DNA from: Ignavibacteriota bacterium
Lineage (GTDB): Bacteria; Bacteroidota; Ignavibacteria; UBA10030; UBA6906
Length of the DNA stretch: 64,000 nt
Direction: 5' to 3'
Assembly (NCBI GenBank): GCA_016707525.1
Contig: JADJHP010000011.1
Coordinates: 1-64,000, forward strand
Positions within the stretch are counted from its first letter, which is position 1. Every line of letters starts with the position of its first letter. This document shows positions 1 to 11,514 of the stretch, piece by piece. Below the pieces are notes generated by a model. It was not told the DNA's origin, ran no database searches, and saw nothing but the letters and a program-made list of their open reading frames with translations. Both the position numbers and the translations under genes were made by a program.

Positions 1-1894
1 GACATTCTCGTCAATGACAATGCCATCTACGTAGGAACCAACACCGGGTTATACAAGAAAGCGATGAGTACGACCGGGGCACTGAGCATCACACTCTACA
101 AGGAGTTCCTCGGCTGGCTGACCGGACCGACCGCGAAGGTCAAACTCTACAATGACTCATGGGCGCTCGTGGCAGAGAAGTACGCCGACGAGTACTCCGT
201 GGCTCTCTTCCCCAGCCTGCCCACCGGCATGTATGCCTTTGAGGTACGGAACACTCCTGCCACGGCATGGGGAGAACAATACTGGGGATGGCGAGACCAC
301 ATTGTGGTCTCCCCCGACGCCACGAAATTCGTGTCGCATACCCACAACACACCACTCCTCTCCGCGGTGCGCTTGTATGTCAATGCCACGAACGAACTCC
401 TGCCGCTTGATCCTCCTGTTCCGAAGGACCTCCCTGTTGGCACCGTGCTCCGCATCGAACTGGATGTCACCAATCCCGACGTCACCGATGCCGAGGCCGC
501 GGAGGCCTTTGCCATGGTCTATCTTGACCGGGACCGGACCGCACCATACGACGTGAAGCTCACGAGCACCGCGGAGAACTACATCGTCGGACAGTCGCGC
601 ACGATCTCCATGCTCACCACCACGGCACTGGCCGGCAGCTATTCTCTGAGTGGAGGCGCAGGAGCGGTGTACTCCGAAGGACCGCTGATCACCGATGGAA
701 ACGGCTGGTCCGGCCCCATGTACACGGTGAGCACAACACCGCCAACCCTGCTCGCACCTTCCAACGGTACAACGGAGATGCCGGTCCAGGCGGAGCTACG
801 CTGGACGCGTCCTGCCGGCGTGACATCGTTCCACATCCAGGTCGCGACGGACACAGCCTTTACATCCGGGCTGGTGCTCAACGACACCACCGGCACCGAC
901 ACCGTGAAGACGGCAGCCGGGTTGTCGTACGCGCGGACCTACTACTGGCATGTACGGAGCAAGGCCTCCGGTGTGTACGGATCATGGTCCCCGCGCTGGT
1001 TGTTCCGGACGAAGGAAACCGACCCTGCCGTCCCGCTCCTCATCGCACCACCACACATGACCACAGCCTTGGACACCCCGGTCACGCTGCGGTGGAACAG
1101 GCCAAGCGGTGCTTCATCATTCCACCTCCAGCTCGGGACCGATTCCACGTTCGCAACAGGGTTGCTTCTCAGCGATCTTCCGACGACAGATACGTTCAAC
1201 GTCGTGCACACGCTCTCGCATCTCACCTCCTACTGGTGGCGTGTGAACGCCTATAACGCCGCAACGGGGATCAGCGCCAATTCCGCCGCATGGAAGTTCT
1301 CCACCGGCATGCCCCTCCCCGGCATGGTGACACTTCTGCTCCCCGCGCAGAATGCCGTGGTCAACGCTGATACCCTCCGGTTACGGTGGCGATCCGCTGC
1401 GCCGCTCGTCGACCGTTACTGGCTTGAGTACAGCATCGACTCGACATTCACGCTCACGGCCATCGATTCGATGATCACCGACGACCACCGTGCTGCGCAC
1501 CATGACGAAGAACACGGGCTACTACTGGCGCGTCCGCGCGCACAACCCCGTGGGATGGGGCCCATACAGCATCAAGGCGCACTTCATGCGATCGACCACC
1601 GGCGTCTCTCTTCTCACGCAGGGGGTGCCCGGGTCATGGATCCTCGCACAGAACTATCCGAACCCGTTCAACCCATCCACGACAATCACCTTCGGACTCC
1701 CGGAACGCTCGCGGGTGCGGCTATCGGTATACAACACACTCGGAGAAATGGTGTCAGCGCTGACGGATGCGGAATGGGATCCAGGGTACCATAGCGTCGC
1801 GTTCAACGCTACGGGCCTGCCCAGCGGGGTCTACTTCTACAAAGTGGATGCGGGTCCGTTCGTAATGACACGGAGGCTTATGCTGCTGCGCTAG
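1..1894 (+). CDS. T9SS-exported fibronectin-III-like surface protein (5' partial, frameshifted)
   Basis: The frame is open from base 1, so the 5' end lies outside the window. The first codons read like a propeller blade (AIYVGTNTGLYK). Then follow a carboxypeptidase-regulatory-like region (about residues 25-220) and at least three Ig/FnIII-like modules with the motif YYW(H/R)V(R/N). The C terminus has the T9SS type-A/FlgD-like signal (NYPNPFNPSTTI, then SGVYFYK). A +1 shift occurs near 1481: the frame read up to SMITD continues in the next frame as VLRTMTKNTGYYW. Comparison with the paralogue at 29428-32714 (LTDTTAVLRNMAKN) shows one extra base in gacgaccacc. It is probably secreted through the Sec and T9SS pathways and attached to the cell surface. 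Ligand unknown. A strong terminator follows. Confidence 0.75.
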
Positions 1895-1929
1895 CGGGTT
1901 ACACCATCGCATATCCGGAAACGTAGAAG

Positions 1930-1973
1930 CACCGATCCCGGTAGCCCATGGAAGGCAGTTGCCGGGATCGGTG
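1930..1973 (+). terminator. Intrinsic terminator-like hairpin
   Basis: A perfect 12-bp stem (1930-1941 caccgatcccgg, 1962-1973 ccgggatcggtg) with a 20-nt loop lies 35 bases after the stop of the upstream T9SS gene. Only a short T run (gttta) follows, so it may act as a bidirectional terminator between this gene and the convergent giant gene ending at 2109. Confidence 0.7.
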
Positions 1974-2108
1974 TTTACTGTAGACGGAGGTCACATCGTG
2001 AACACGACACCGCCGGACTCATCGACCCGCAGACTCGGTGGAACATGGGTACAGAACTTTCTCATCGGTGTTCGGTTCGCGAACGCTATGCCAACGATAA
2101 TGATCGGT

Positions 2109-5100
2109 CTATCGCACCAATGCAACCCTAAGTACCGCGGCTTTCCCATCTTCCGTACGTACCCTCACCATGTATATCCCTGAGCTGACGGGCTTTCCAT
2201 CGCTGTTCAGTCCATCCCATTCCAACCAATGGCGGCCTGGCTCGATGGAGCCGCGATGGAGCGTGGCAACGTGTTCTCCCAGAATGGAGAACACCTCCAC
2301 CTGAGCCTGGGTCATTGTGGGGATCACAAGCGGTATTGTAGTGCGCGGATTGAACGGATTCGGGAAATTCGGACCCAGAGAGAATATTTGCGGTGCCAGA
2401 AGATCAAGAAGCTTCTGAGTAGCTTCCTGCTCTCCGGCAAGCACCCGGTATCCTGACTCCGGGAGATGGAGTGTGATTGCGTACACACTGTCGTCGCGAA
2501 GATCTCTGTGCGTCTCAGCTTGCTCATCATAGAGCACCACGCGTACATTCGGTGGAACCGCGGCTAGTCCGCGGAACGTGAGCGAGCTCGCAATTCCCTG
2601 TACCCCTGTCACACGGAACTCCCAAGCCTCAACCTCCGAGGAAGGAGATCGGAAATCCGTCGCAAAGTCGGGATACGCCGGATCAATGTCTGTCCGCCGG
2701 AAGAATGTCTCTGGGATCCCTGCAAGACCGCGGGGCTTATGAAGCGGCGCTGGCCTTTGAGCCGTATCACGAAAAACCCCAAACGACAGGTCGGAATCAA
2801 CGATGTCTGCCTGTTTGAGGGCAACGTCCACTTTCCAGGCAAATACGGAGTGGTCAGTATTCACCGCGGCTTTGGGAAGAGCACCGGGCCGCGGGATCCG
2901 CAAGGCTCCCAATGCCTGCCCATTGTGGAAATAGTATCCCATGTAGGGGATCATTTGGGTGCCCGTACTCCACGCTCCCGAAAATGACCATAGCGCATTT
3001 TCAATTCCGGCGTTTGCTGCCACCACCGTCGACCATTGGACGTTGCCGGAGAACGGATTCGTGATCATGTTCCAGCCAGGGTGCAACGGGATCTCAGCCT
3101 GGTTGCGGTTATTCACCGTGACCGCCGGCAGGTTAAGATCGAGGGTAACGTTGGCTTTGGAAAGGATCCAATAACTCTTGCCCAACCCAAATGACAGCGG
3201 AGCTGTGCTCGAATGCCGAACAAGATAGTTGGTGGAAGTGCCATTGTCCCAGGCCACCCGCCAATCGGTTTCCGGCGTGCCGCGAAGGATCGCAGTCACG
3301 GGTATCGTACTGTCTCCCGGCAGACCAACGAGTCGATAATCGGCCTGTGCAAAAGCATCAGCGCGGGTGCGCGAAGGAAAACTCCACGTTGATTGCACCG
3401 TGATCCTCGGAGGAGTAACCGGAAGCGCAATGGTGAGGACGGCCGGAGGAGTGGAAGTCCCTCCACCAGGAGCGGGTGTGGAAACCGTGATTGCCTGTAC
3501 TCCCGTTACAGCGACGTCGTCAGCGCTGATCGATGCCATCACCTGGGTGGCACTGACATACGATGTTGTTCGGACTCCGCCGCTGTACCGCACTTGTGAA
3601 GTTGGAACAAACCCGGAACCGTTAACCGTAAGAGAGAAGGCGGGCTCACCCACGACCTTCTCCGAGGGCACGATGCTGGTAATGACCGGGAAGGGATTCA
3701 AGACCGATATCGAAAAATCCTTCTCAGCGTACGACCCCGCATAGTCGGTCACACGAACCCGGAACGATGCCGGTGCTGCAGCCGTGGCCGGGATACCACT
3801 GATCGCGCCGGAGCCTGAGAGGGTTAGCCCCTGAGGGAGGTCTCCTGAGCTCAGTGACCAGTCGTACGGCGGCGTCCCTCCAGTTGCAGCCAGTATCGTA
3901 GAATATGCGATCCCTGTCTCACCCCCCGGGAGCGCTGTGGCAGTAGTGATCGACACTGGGACCGAATTCACCGTAAGCGTTGCCGGGGAATCGGAGGATC
4001 CTCCGCCAGGAAGACCGGTGAAGACCGTGACCGATAGATTCCCCGCCGATGCGATATCCCCCGTGAGTATCGTGGCCGTCAACTGTGTGCTGCTCTCGAA
4101 CTTCGTCGTGCGGTCAGATGCATTGACGCGAACGATACTGCCGGTGATGAATCCCGTCCCGTACACCGTCAGGGGGAATCCTGCTTCACCCGCTGTCTTC
4201 GATGATGGCGATAGGCTGGTGATGACGGGTCTGGGATTGCCGATCGTTATCGTGAAATCCTTCGATGTCGATCGCGACGCATTGTCCGTCACCGTGATGG
4301 TAAGTAACCTCCCATCGACCGCGGCCGTGGGGTACCAGTCACTCGCCCACTGGAGTTCATCGTCAGACCTGAAGGCCATGTCCCTGACGCGAGCGACCAG
4401 CTATAGGGAGGTGTGCCTCCACTTGCACCCAGGGTCGTCGAATAGACGGTCCCTACGACTCCTCCGGGGAGTGGCGTGGAGGTCGTGATCGCCAGTCCGA
4501 CTGGATTCACCGTAAGCGTTGCCGGGGGATCGGACGATCCTCCGCCAGGAATACCGGTGAAGACCGTGACCGATAGATTCCCCGCCGATGCGATATCCCC
4601 CGTGAGTATCGTGGCCGTCAACTGTGTGCTGCTCACGAACTCCGTCGTGCGGTCAGATGCATTGACGCGAACGATGCTGCCGTTGATGAATCCCGTCCCG
4701 TACACCGTCAGGGGGAATCCTGCTTCACCTGCTGTCTTTGACGAAGGCGAGAGACTTGAGATAATAGGTGCCGGATTGTAGATCGATAGTGAGAGGTCTT
4801 TCTCTGTATGCGCGCCGGCATTGTCAGTCACGCGGATCTGGAATGACGCCGGTGCAATACCCGCTATCGGGATGCCGCTTATCACTCCTGTTGCAGGAGT
4901 AAGAGACAGGCCCGTAGGGAGAGCACCAGACGACAGAGACCAGGAGTACGGCAGGGTACCACCGCTCGCAGCAACGGTCGTAGTATAGGTCACCCCGGTT
5001 GTCCCCGCTGGTAACGGTGAAGCCGTACTGATCGCAAGCGAAGCCGGATCCACTCTGAAGGTCAGTTTCCCGGAGGGACCCGCAACCGGCACGGGATTGG

Positions 5101-7174
5101 TGACTGTGACGTCGTAGTCCCCGGGGGAAGCGATATCTGTTGAAGAGATTGTTGCGTCAAGCCTTCCCCCGCTCACATCCAGTGCGAGAATTTTTGTCAC
5201 CGGAGAACCTGCTTTCGTCCAGGTTACTCCGAAATTGGTTGATACATACACACCGGCATCAGTTCCGGCATATAACCTTCCACCGTAAGCGGCCAGCGAT
5301 TGGATCCAGTTGCCCACTGACGTGCTGGTTGCAACCCAGGATGTACCGCCGTTCGTTGACCGATAGACGCCGCCGGCAACACCATACGATCCAGCGAAAA
5401 GGTAGTCGCCCACCGCGGTAAGCGCAATGGCACTCGCATTGATGCCAGCCGCATATGACCAGGTCCAAGTCGCCCCACTGTTCGTTGACCGGTACACCCC
5501 ACCACCGTCAGTCCCTGCAAAGACGGTCCCTCCGATGACCGTGAATGCCCTGACATCGGTGTTCAGAAGTCCCGAGCTCTTTTGGGTCCAATTCACGCCA
5601 TTGTTTGTCGAGACATACACGCCGTTCTTCGTGCCGGCGAAAACGAGATTTCCCACAGCCATGAGCGCACGGACGGCTTCTGAGGCGAGATCTGATTGGA
5701 ACCAGGTCGATCCTGCATTTGTGGAGTAACGGACACCACTGGTGTATGTCCCGGCCAAAAGATACACCCCGCTCACCGCAAGAGCCTCCACATCCATGCT
5801 TGCCAGGCCAGCAGAGCTCCAGTTCGTGCCTTCGTCTGTGGTGACGAACACGCCCGAATACGTGGCGGCAAAGACTCTGGAGTTCGTCCGGGCAAATGCG
5901 TACACCCATGTGCTGGGCAATCCATTGGAAATGGAGGTCCAGGTTGCTCCATGGTCAGTTGAACGGGAGGTCGGTCCATCTCCACCGGCAAAGAACCGGG
6001 TGCCGCTCGTGTATGAGGTCGACTTGGACCCGCCATTCCAATTGACCACAGAAGTTGAAAAGAACCCGGTCCCGTCTACGCTCAGCGTAAAACCGGTGCT
6101 TCCAGCGACCCTGCTTGGCGGCGACAATTGGTTGAGCTGCGGAGCGGGATATTGCACCCGAAAGGGTTGGGCATATGATGTTCCTCCGCCGGCAGCCGGA
6201 TTGTTCACTGTGATCGTATAGTCTGAAACCGCTGCCAGATCCGCGCTGGTAAGCGCGGCTTCGAGTTGCGTGCTACTCACATAACGGGTGATACGGTCAC
6301 TGCTGTTGAATCGGACCACGGACCCGGGGACAAAGCCAGACCCATAAGCGGTCAATGAGATCGCCGGGCCACCGGCATCGACGACGGTAGGAGAGATTGA
6401 AGTCAAGACAGGAGGGGCCTGGATGATGAAAACCGAATCGTGCCAGTTCGATCCATCGGTAAGCCTGTCGCTGTAGCCGGGTCCGGTGGCAAACGCACCG
6501 AATGCAAACGCATATATACCCGGGTCGGACGGGGTGGTTCGGGTGAAATACCATATGGTTCTGGATCCCACACTCAGCGAGTACACCGACGATTGGGCGG
6601 TATCATCAATCGCCCTCGACCAATTCCGGTCGATATACGTCTTCGCGTAGACATTGACGACCGTCGCTCCGGCATTCGCCGGGTTCTCCAGAGTAAGTTC
6701 AAATCGAATTGGCACTCCCGGTTGGAGTACCCGGTTACTCATCGCTTTGAGCTCAACATCATTGTTATCATACACCGCCAACCCCGGCATGATCGGTGTG
6801 TTGTGCCGGAATGTGTCCACCACTGTTACACCGTTCATTATGGTGATGCCGGTCTTGCGGCCCCAATAGGCCTCCCCCCATATGTTCGGGTATTTGGTCT
6901 GGGTGACATAGACCCAGTACTGATATCCGGAAGTAGCGGGCACACGCAGGAATGTAACTTCTGATGCCTCGGTGGTGGTTGTCGCCTCCCCGATGAGGCT
7001 CCCACCGCTAGTGAACAACACGACCCGAGCACCGACGCCAGGGGAACCCCAATCGGGGATTGCGTCACGAACAAGGACACGGAGGCTGCCAGTCTGTGCA
7101 TGGACGGCAGGCACCGCCAGAAGGAGCAGTGCCCAAAGGGAACAGCGTGCCAAGTAGCCCATGTGCATCCTCAT
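2109..7174 (-). CDS. Giant IPT/TIG + BNR-propeller + Ig-like T9SS cargo protein (one frameshift)
   Basis: About 1,690 residues once a frameshift is bridged. The first part (7174-4330) has a signal peptide (SLWALLLLAVPAVHAQ), a carboxypeptidase-regulatory-like N-domain, an IPT/TIG domain, then a seven-blade BNR/sortilin-like propeller with repeated GVYxSTNxGxxWT blades, inserted inside a second TIG domain. It is followed by alternating putative-Ig (GTPPYSWSLSSG) and TIG modules. The second part (4340-2109) continues with Ig/TIG modules, a further beta-rich region and a T9SS C-terminal signal (NFPNPFNPRTTI). The break is near 4333: tacccca lacks one C, after which GTP joins TAAVDGR. The ATG at 7174 was chosen because it directly precedes the signal peptide; in-frame ATGs at 7168 and 7162 are alternatives. 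Last gene of the long minus-strand train, 44 bases after its neighbour. Likely a surface adhesin or ligand-binding protein; target unknown. Confidence 0.8.
3965..4211. repeat. Intragenic direct repeat, copy 1 (TIG module)
   Basis: This stretch recurs almost base for base at 4505-4751, exactly 540 bases away, inside the giant TIG gene. Both copies encode a TIG domain around the motif SPSSKTAGEAGFPLTVYGTG. Nucleotide-level conservation points to a recent internal duplication or gene conversion of a module. Confidence 0.9.
4505..4751. repeat. Intragenic direct repeat, copy 2 (TIG module)
   Basis: Second copy of the TIG-module repeat. It differs from 3965-4211 at only scattered bases (for example aagaccggtg versus aataccggtg near the start). 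The single-base frameshift of the host gene lies between the two copies, near 4333. Confidence 0.9.
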
Positions 7175-7218
7175 GAGAGTTGATCCGTCATTCCGGAGGG
7201 AAGAATCATCATCGGAAC

Positions 7219-7767
7219 TTAGTAGCCCGTCACCGATGGCCGTTGCGGCTCCGCGGGGAAGCCCCTGTCCGGATTCTCGATAATCACAGGTCCTTTTTTT
7301 CCCAGAAGGAGATAAAGCACTACCCCCGCTCCGATCGCGCCTGCGCCTCCTGCGTACCACCAGAAATTCGAGCCGCCGGAGCGGGCGGGCAGATCCTCTG
7401 CTCGTATGACAAAGTATAACTGGCCATCCGGCAGACCATCGGGAAACTCCTGCTGGAAGTCCCAGGTGATTTTTTTGTCAATGCCTGGGATCTGGCCCGG
7501 TCCAACGGCTCCCAGAACTCCGTGCGTGGGCACATATTGGAATCCCAGGTCCTCGGCATTCATCATCACCAGGGCGACGTTGCATGTGTCCGACGGTCCG
7601 CCGATCAGATCATACGTCACGACAGCCACCCCATCCCGCAGATCAGCGTTTACATTCATGACCTTTACACCACCCATGGTTGCGGCAGTGCCCACTGAAG
7701 GCAACTCCAGGACGAAGAGGGCGATCAAGATCCAGGAAACGATCCTAAGCACGTGCGTATTCGTCAT
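7219..7767 (-). CDS. Small exported protein with C-terminal membrane anchor
   Basis: 182 residues, no family recognised. It has an N-terminal signal segment (about residues 8-28), a beta-rich domain of about 100 residues with the features DLIGGPSDTCNVAL and KKITWDFQQEFPDGLPDG, and a C-terminal transmembrane helix (FWWYAGGAGAIGAGVVLYLL, about 135-155) followed by a short basic/proline tail. Start ATG 7767 has a strong Shine-Dalgarno (GGAGGAAG). It sits between the VWA gene (135 bases upstream) and the giant TIG gene (44 bases downstream) and is probably co-transcribed. It could be an accessory anchor or chaperone for one of these secreted proteins (inference only). Confidence 0.7.
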   Translation of the reverse strand: MTNTHVLRIVSWILIALFVLELPSVGTAATMGGVKVMNVNADLRDGVAVVTYDLIGGPSDTCNVALVMMNAEDLGFQYVPTHGVLGAVGPGQIPGIDKKITWDFQQEFPDGLPDGQLYFVIRAEDLPARSGGSNFWWYAGGAGAIGAGVVLYLLLGKKGPVIIENPDRGFPAEPQRPSVTGY

Positions 7768-7902
7768 ATTCTTCCTCCCATGATCGATCGGTCAGACTTG
7801 ATGCAGCCTTGCCGGGCACACCCTGCAAGAACGGTGGCCAGGAGCCAGGAAATGAAACCTCTGTCATTCTTCGATGCTGAAATGTTGCTTTGACCAATCG
7901 GA

Positions 7903-9333
7903 TTACCTTTGTGCGGGAGACACCTTGTCAGCGCTCCAATCCTCAATGTTCAGGATGACCACGTCCCCGGAACGAGGCAGGCGTGTGCTATAAACCTTGA
8001 GAATCTCAACCGTACATTCATTGGCCTTCACATTGATGACATGCCCGACCGCATGAACTCCCGCCGTATCCGCACCGGCACCGGTTATCTGGCAGCGAAC
8101 CCCCGGCCTGTTCCCGCGAAGCGTTCCGGCAGGTGCGCGTACATACCGGCCGAAGACTTCGCTGATGACAGCGGCATTGACAGGAACGTCATCGCTGATG
8201 AGGATCGATTTCGTTAACACCCGTTCATACGTGAGGCCGCGGGCGTCATTCCCGCGAAGAGCAATGTCCACCCGATAGCTCCCCTTTCCATCTGAAGGAA
8301 TGAACACGATCTCCTGTTCTTGAATTGTGGAGAGATGTCCGTAACAATACTTCGCGGAGTGGTGAGCGTTACCTTTGGAGGCGCTGGTTGCGCGATGCCA
8401 GGCCAGCTACCGAAGTCAATAGTGAACGTGGGAACCCCGCGCTCTGCTGTCAGGTCTCTGAGCCTGACGGCGTGTGGAGAATCTCCGTTCACTTCGAAGC
8501 TGAATGGTTCACCGCCCAGTGAGACCTGAACCCCCTCCAGGGTCGCACGCCACTTTCCGGCCGCCGGTTTATCGAGCCTCACCATGACATAGCGATCTCC
8601 AGTGATCCATTCTCCCGCTCCGTTTCCATTCGATAGTATTCTTCCGTCGGGAGACTGCAGCGTCAGGCCGATCGTACTGCCGGGCCATGACAACAGCATG
8701 GCACTCGAAGTCCCCGGCTCGATCCAGAGATCTCTCTGGAGCCGCTGCCCCTGCTTGATTGATCCTTCATACCGGCAGAACAGATTCTGCCCGGTGAGAC
8801 GGGTGAAGAAGATGGTGAACGCCTGCACGATATCCATCGCAGAATTCGCCTTCATGTACTCGCCCCCGGTCAGGTTGGCGATGTCCTGAAGAAGGCGGGC
8901 ATTGTCTTCTCCGACAAAACTGATGGTGTGAATAGGGATGTGGCGGTCCGCAAACCATTGTGCCTGCCCTGCATAGTCCCCGAGACCGTCAGAGAGAAGC
9001 AGGATCCCTGTCCGGTCGCCTTCGGCAATGATGCCCTCCATTGCCGTTCGCATCTCCTGGAGCCCGCCTCCGACATTGGTCCCACCATCCGAATTGATCG
9101 AGGCAACGGCATTCTTTAACGATGCGCGATCCCAGTTTTCCCAATTGCCGCTGTTCAACCATCGTGACCGGTCGTCGAAATCCACCACAAAGACCCCTTC
9201 ATTCCCAGCCGTCTTTCGATGATCGTGGAAGCGGCCACTTGCGGCTGTCTCCGGGATCATTGATTTGCATGCTGCCGGAGGAATCGAGAATGAGCCCCAG
9301 TGTTATGGATCTGTTTGAGGATTGGCGTCCGAA
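7903..9333 (-). pseudogene. von Willebrand factor A (VWA) domain protein, multiply frameshifted
   Basis: The MIDAS motif LGLILDSSGSM is readable at about 9310-9270 in one frame, the next 12 codons (AASTIIERRLG) in another, and the rest of the VWA domain (VFVVDFDDRSRWL, GGTNVGGGL, ILLLSDGLGD) in the 9260-8300 frame. A last break near 8300 moves to the frame ending at 7903, which holds a C-terminal beta-sandwich (FIPSDGKGSYRVDIALRGN). Each break is repaired by restoring one base, usually in a short G or A run. No start codon precedes the MIDAS segment after an in-frame TAG at 9334-9336. The preceding ORF ends with DANPQTDP, which restored by one base reads DPITLGLILDSSGSM, so this is probably the C-terminal half of the gene starting at 10592. 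VWA domains bind ligands through Mg2+; the beta-sandwich suggests an extracytoplasmic location. Confidence 0.7.
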
Positions 9334-10592
9334 CTACCGGAACCCGGAGGTGTGCACGCCAGCAGGGCGTCGCGGGTCAGACCACGCAGCCTCGTGAATT
9401 CATCGCGTGCTTCGGCATATGGGCCCCGGGAGAATCCGCTGGTGACAAGATCATACCATAATTGTGCAATCCCGCTGCACGCATCGACCATTTGATCATA
9501 GTAGGAATACTCCAGCTGGCGCTGCAAGCCGCAGACGGTCTCATCTTCAGCGAGCCGGCCTTTCGTGATCTCCTCCTCAAGGAGGAGCGCCAGGCTCGTT
9601 GAGGTGACGGCGATCTGAGCTTGCTGGTGTTGTTCCAGGATCGTCGCTATCGTCTCATACGTGAGCATGAGCGACCATGTCCAGAGGCCTGCAACCGTTG
9701 CGGCTTTTGTTGCCGCGGCCTTCACGGCATGATGCACATAGTATTTGGTGAGCAACCGGACTGCATCTGCCTTCGTTACTTCCAGGATCGCACTGATGCC
9801 GATCTTCGTAACGTCGCCCTTGCGATCGTTCAGCTCGGTGATAAGGGCTCCGAAATAGTCCTTAGAACGGTCCAGGTTCTCCCTCACGCGTGCGAGCGCG
9901 GGACGGATCGCCGGATCCACCTCGGCACCAGCCCGCCGCCGTCGATCTATGATCTGTTCTATCAGATCAAGCCGTGCCAGCGCAAGGTCACCAGCCAGCG
10001 CCTCCTGGATCGCTGCTCCAAGCGCGAAATCCGCGGCCATGGCGACACCTTCCACGGTGGCAAGAGCTTCGCTTATGTGGACGAGATTGCGTGGTGTGAT
10101 CTTCAATCCGCGGACGGTTCTCGGATTGATCTTCCTCATCCATGTGCTGATTTCGTTGCTCGCACGTCCCGCCCACGTCGACGACGACACATAGTTGTAC
10201 TTCAGGGCATCCAGCGCCCCGGCGACAGCCGACCCCTCTCCTGCGATGAATCCCATCTCCTGTAGGATCTCCTGCGCATCCACGTCTGTCATGACCCCGG
10301 TGAGGAGGGGCATTTGACACGCTATCCGCAGACTGAACTCATAGCATTCCGTTCTGCGCTTGTCGCTCCAGAGTGTGGTCGGCCGATTGCGGCCAAATAA
10401 CTTCGTCTCGTTCGCCCCATCCAGGAATCCGGCATTCACCCCGAGCATTCTCGTTCCATTCTCGGTGGCAATGGCTGTCGTCACGATGTTCCCATCACGC
10501 CGGAGGTCGGGGTGGTCTCCGGCAGGGACTGCGCCACGTGCAGTGCACGTCACGAAGATCGCGACGAATGCAACGATGGCTGCGGTTCTCAT
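9303..10592 (-). CDS. Exported helical protein, probable N-terminal half of the VWA protein
   Basis: 429 residues from ATG 10592, which has an excellent Shine-Dalgarno (AGGAGGT, 4-5 bases upstream) and is followed by a signal peptide (TAAIVAFVAIFVTCTARG). The track-length ORF extends further upstream but without this site. The mature part is mostly alpha-helical, with long Ala/Leu-rich helices around residues 150-370 and a few cysteines; I do not recognise a family. It stops at 9303 in the sequence DANPQTDP*, exactly where the VWA reading frame becomes meaningful, so a one-base deletion probably splits a single protein of roughly 890 residues. It begins 71 bases after the ABC ATPase gene, suggesting the same operon. 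Confidence 0.65.
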   Translation of the reverse strand: MRTAAIVAFVAIFVTCTARGAVPAGDHPDLRRDGNIVTTAIATENGTRMLGVNAGFLDGANETKLFGRNRPTTLWSDKRRTECYEFSLRIACQMPLLTGVMTDVDAQEILQEMGFIAGEGSAVAGALDALKYNYVSSSTWAGRASNEISTWMRKINPRTVRGLKITPRNLVHISEALATVEGVAMAADFALGAAIQEALAGDLALARLDLIEQIIDRRRRAGAEVDPAIRPALARVRENLDRSKDYFGALITELNDRKGDVTKIGISAILEVTKADAVRLLTKYYVHHAVKAAATKAATVAGLWTWSLMLTYETIATILEQHQQAQIAVTSTSLALLLEEEITKGRLAEDETVCGLQRQLEYSYYDQMVDACSGIAQLWYDLVTSGFSRGPYAEARDEFTRLRGLTRDALLACTPPGSGSSDANPQTDP

Positions 10593-10663
10593 AGGACCTC
10601 CTGCTCTGGAAGGCATTCGTACCCGGCGGGTGCCGGGGCACCAACCGGGATACGGCGACTGAT

Positions 10664-11514
10664 TCAGGAATTCATGACGTCGATTCGTCTGTCGTTGACG
10701 ATGCGTAGCGACGAGGAGTAGAGAGCCCGTGAATAGGGATGCGACAGTGCTCCCCGGGCAAGTGCTGCCGCAGAACACTCTTCGACAATGCTGCCCTTGT
10801 GCATGATCGCCGCGCGGTCACAGATCTGCTCCACAACGGCGAGATCATGCGAGATGACCACCAACGTGGTATGGAGTTCGCGCCGGATACGGTCGAGCAT
10901 CATCAGGATCCTTCCCCGGATCGAGACATCCAGAGAAGACACAGGTTCATCCGCAATGAGTAATTGCGGAGGTAAAGAGAGGATACGGGCAATGGAGATG
11001 CGCCGCTTCTCGCCGCCGCTTAGAGCGTATGGGTATTCATCCAGGATGGCCGCGGGGAGGTGCACTTCCTCGAGAACACGGTGAACGATCGCAGATCGAT
11101 CCCGTTTGGATTGACTTGTGTGGACCCTGAGCGGTTCCTCGACGATCTGACGCACGGTCATTCCCGGGTTCAACGCAGCATCGAGACCTGAAATATCATC
11201 CGGCAATTGCGACGCATCCACTGTGCCTGCTGGCGCGGATCATTTTGGCCGCTTTCGATCTGGATCAGGCCAGAGGTCGGCAGCACGAGACCCAACAGCA
11301 TCCGGGCCAACGTGGTCTTGCCGCTTCCACTCTCCCCGATGATCCCGAGGGAGCCGCCCTTCTCCAACATCATCGAGATCCCGTTAACGGCAATGACCGG
11401 ACGTACGGATGCGGCTCCCGGGAACCACCCGCGGTGCTTGAAAACCTTTACGACGTTTTGCGCTTGCAGGAACATCCCTTGGACCTCATGCCTGTGGAGG
11501 GACCGACGGATCAT
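10664..11514 (-). CDS. dppF: Oligopeptide/dipeptide-type ABC importer ATPase, DppF/OppF-like (one frameshift)
   Basis: Second ATPase of the peptide importer. Walker A GESGSGKTTLARMLLGL lies in the first frame; ABC signature LSGGEKRRISIARIL, Walker B LLIADEPVSSLDVS and the H-loop VVISHD lie in the second. The frames meet near 11190, where the Q-loop should read MIFQ-D-LDAALNPGMTV; one base is missing in cag-gtctcg. The start ATG 11514 overlaps the stop of the upstream ATPase as ATGA, the coupling seen along this operon. It would hydrolyse ATP at the inner face of the cytoplasmic membrane together with the DppD-like subunit. A real frameshift would delete the signature and Walker B and inactivate the importer. 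Confidence 0.85.

Noticed and set aside
5140..6100. Regularly spaced short repeats inside the giant gene, considered as CRISPR-like
   Set aside because: They encode BNR propeller blades in frame and are diverged protein repeats, not identical direct repeats with spacers.
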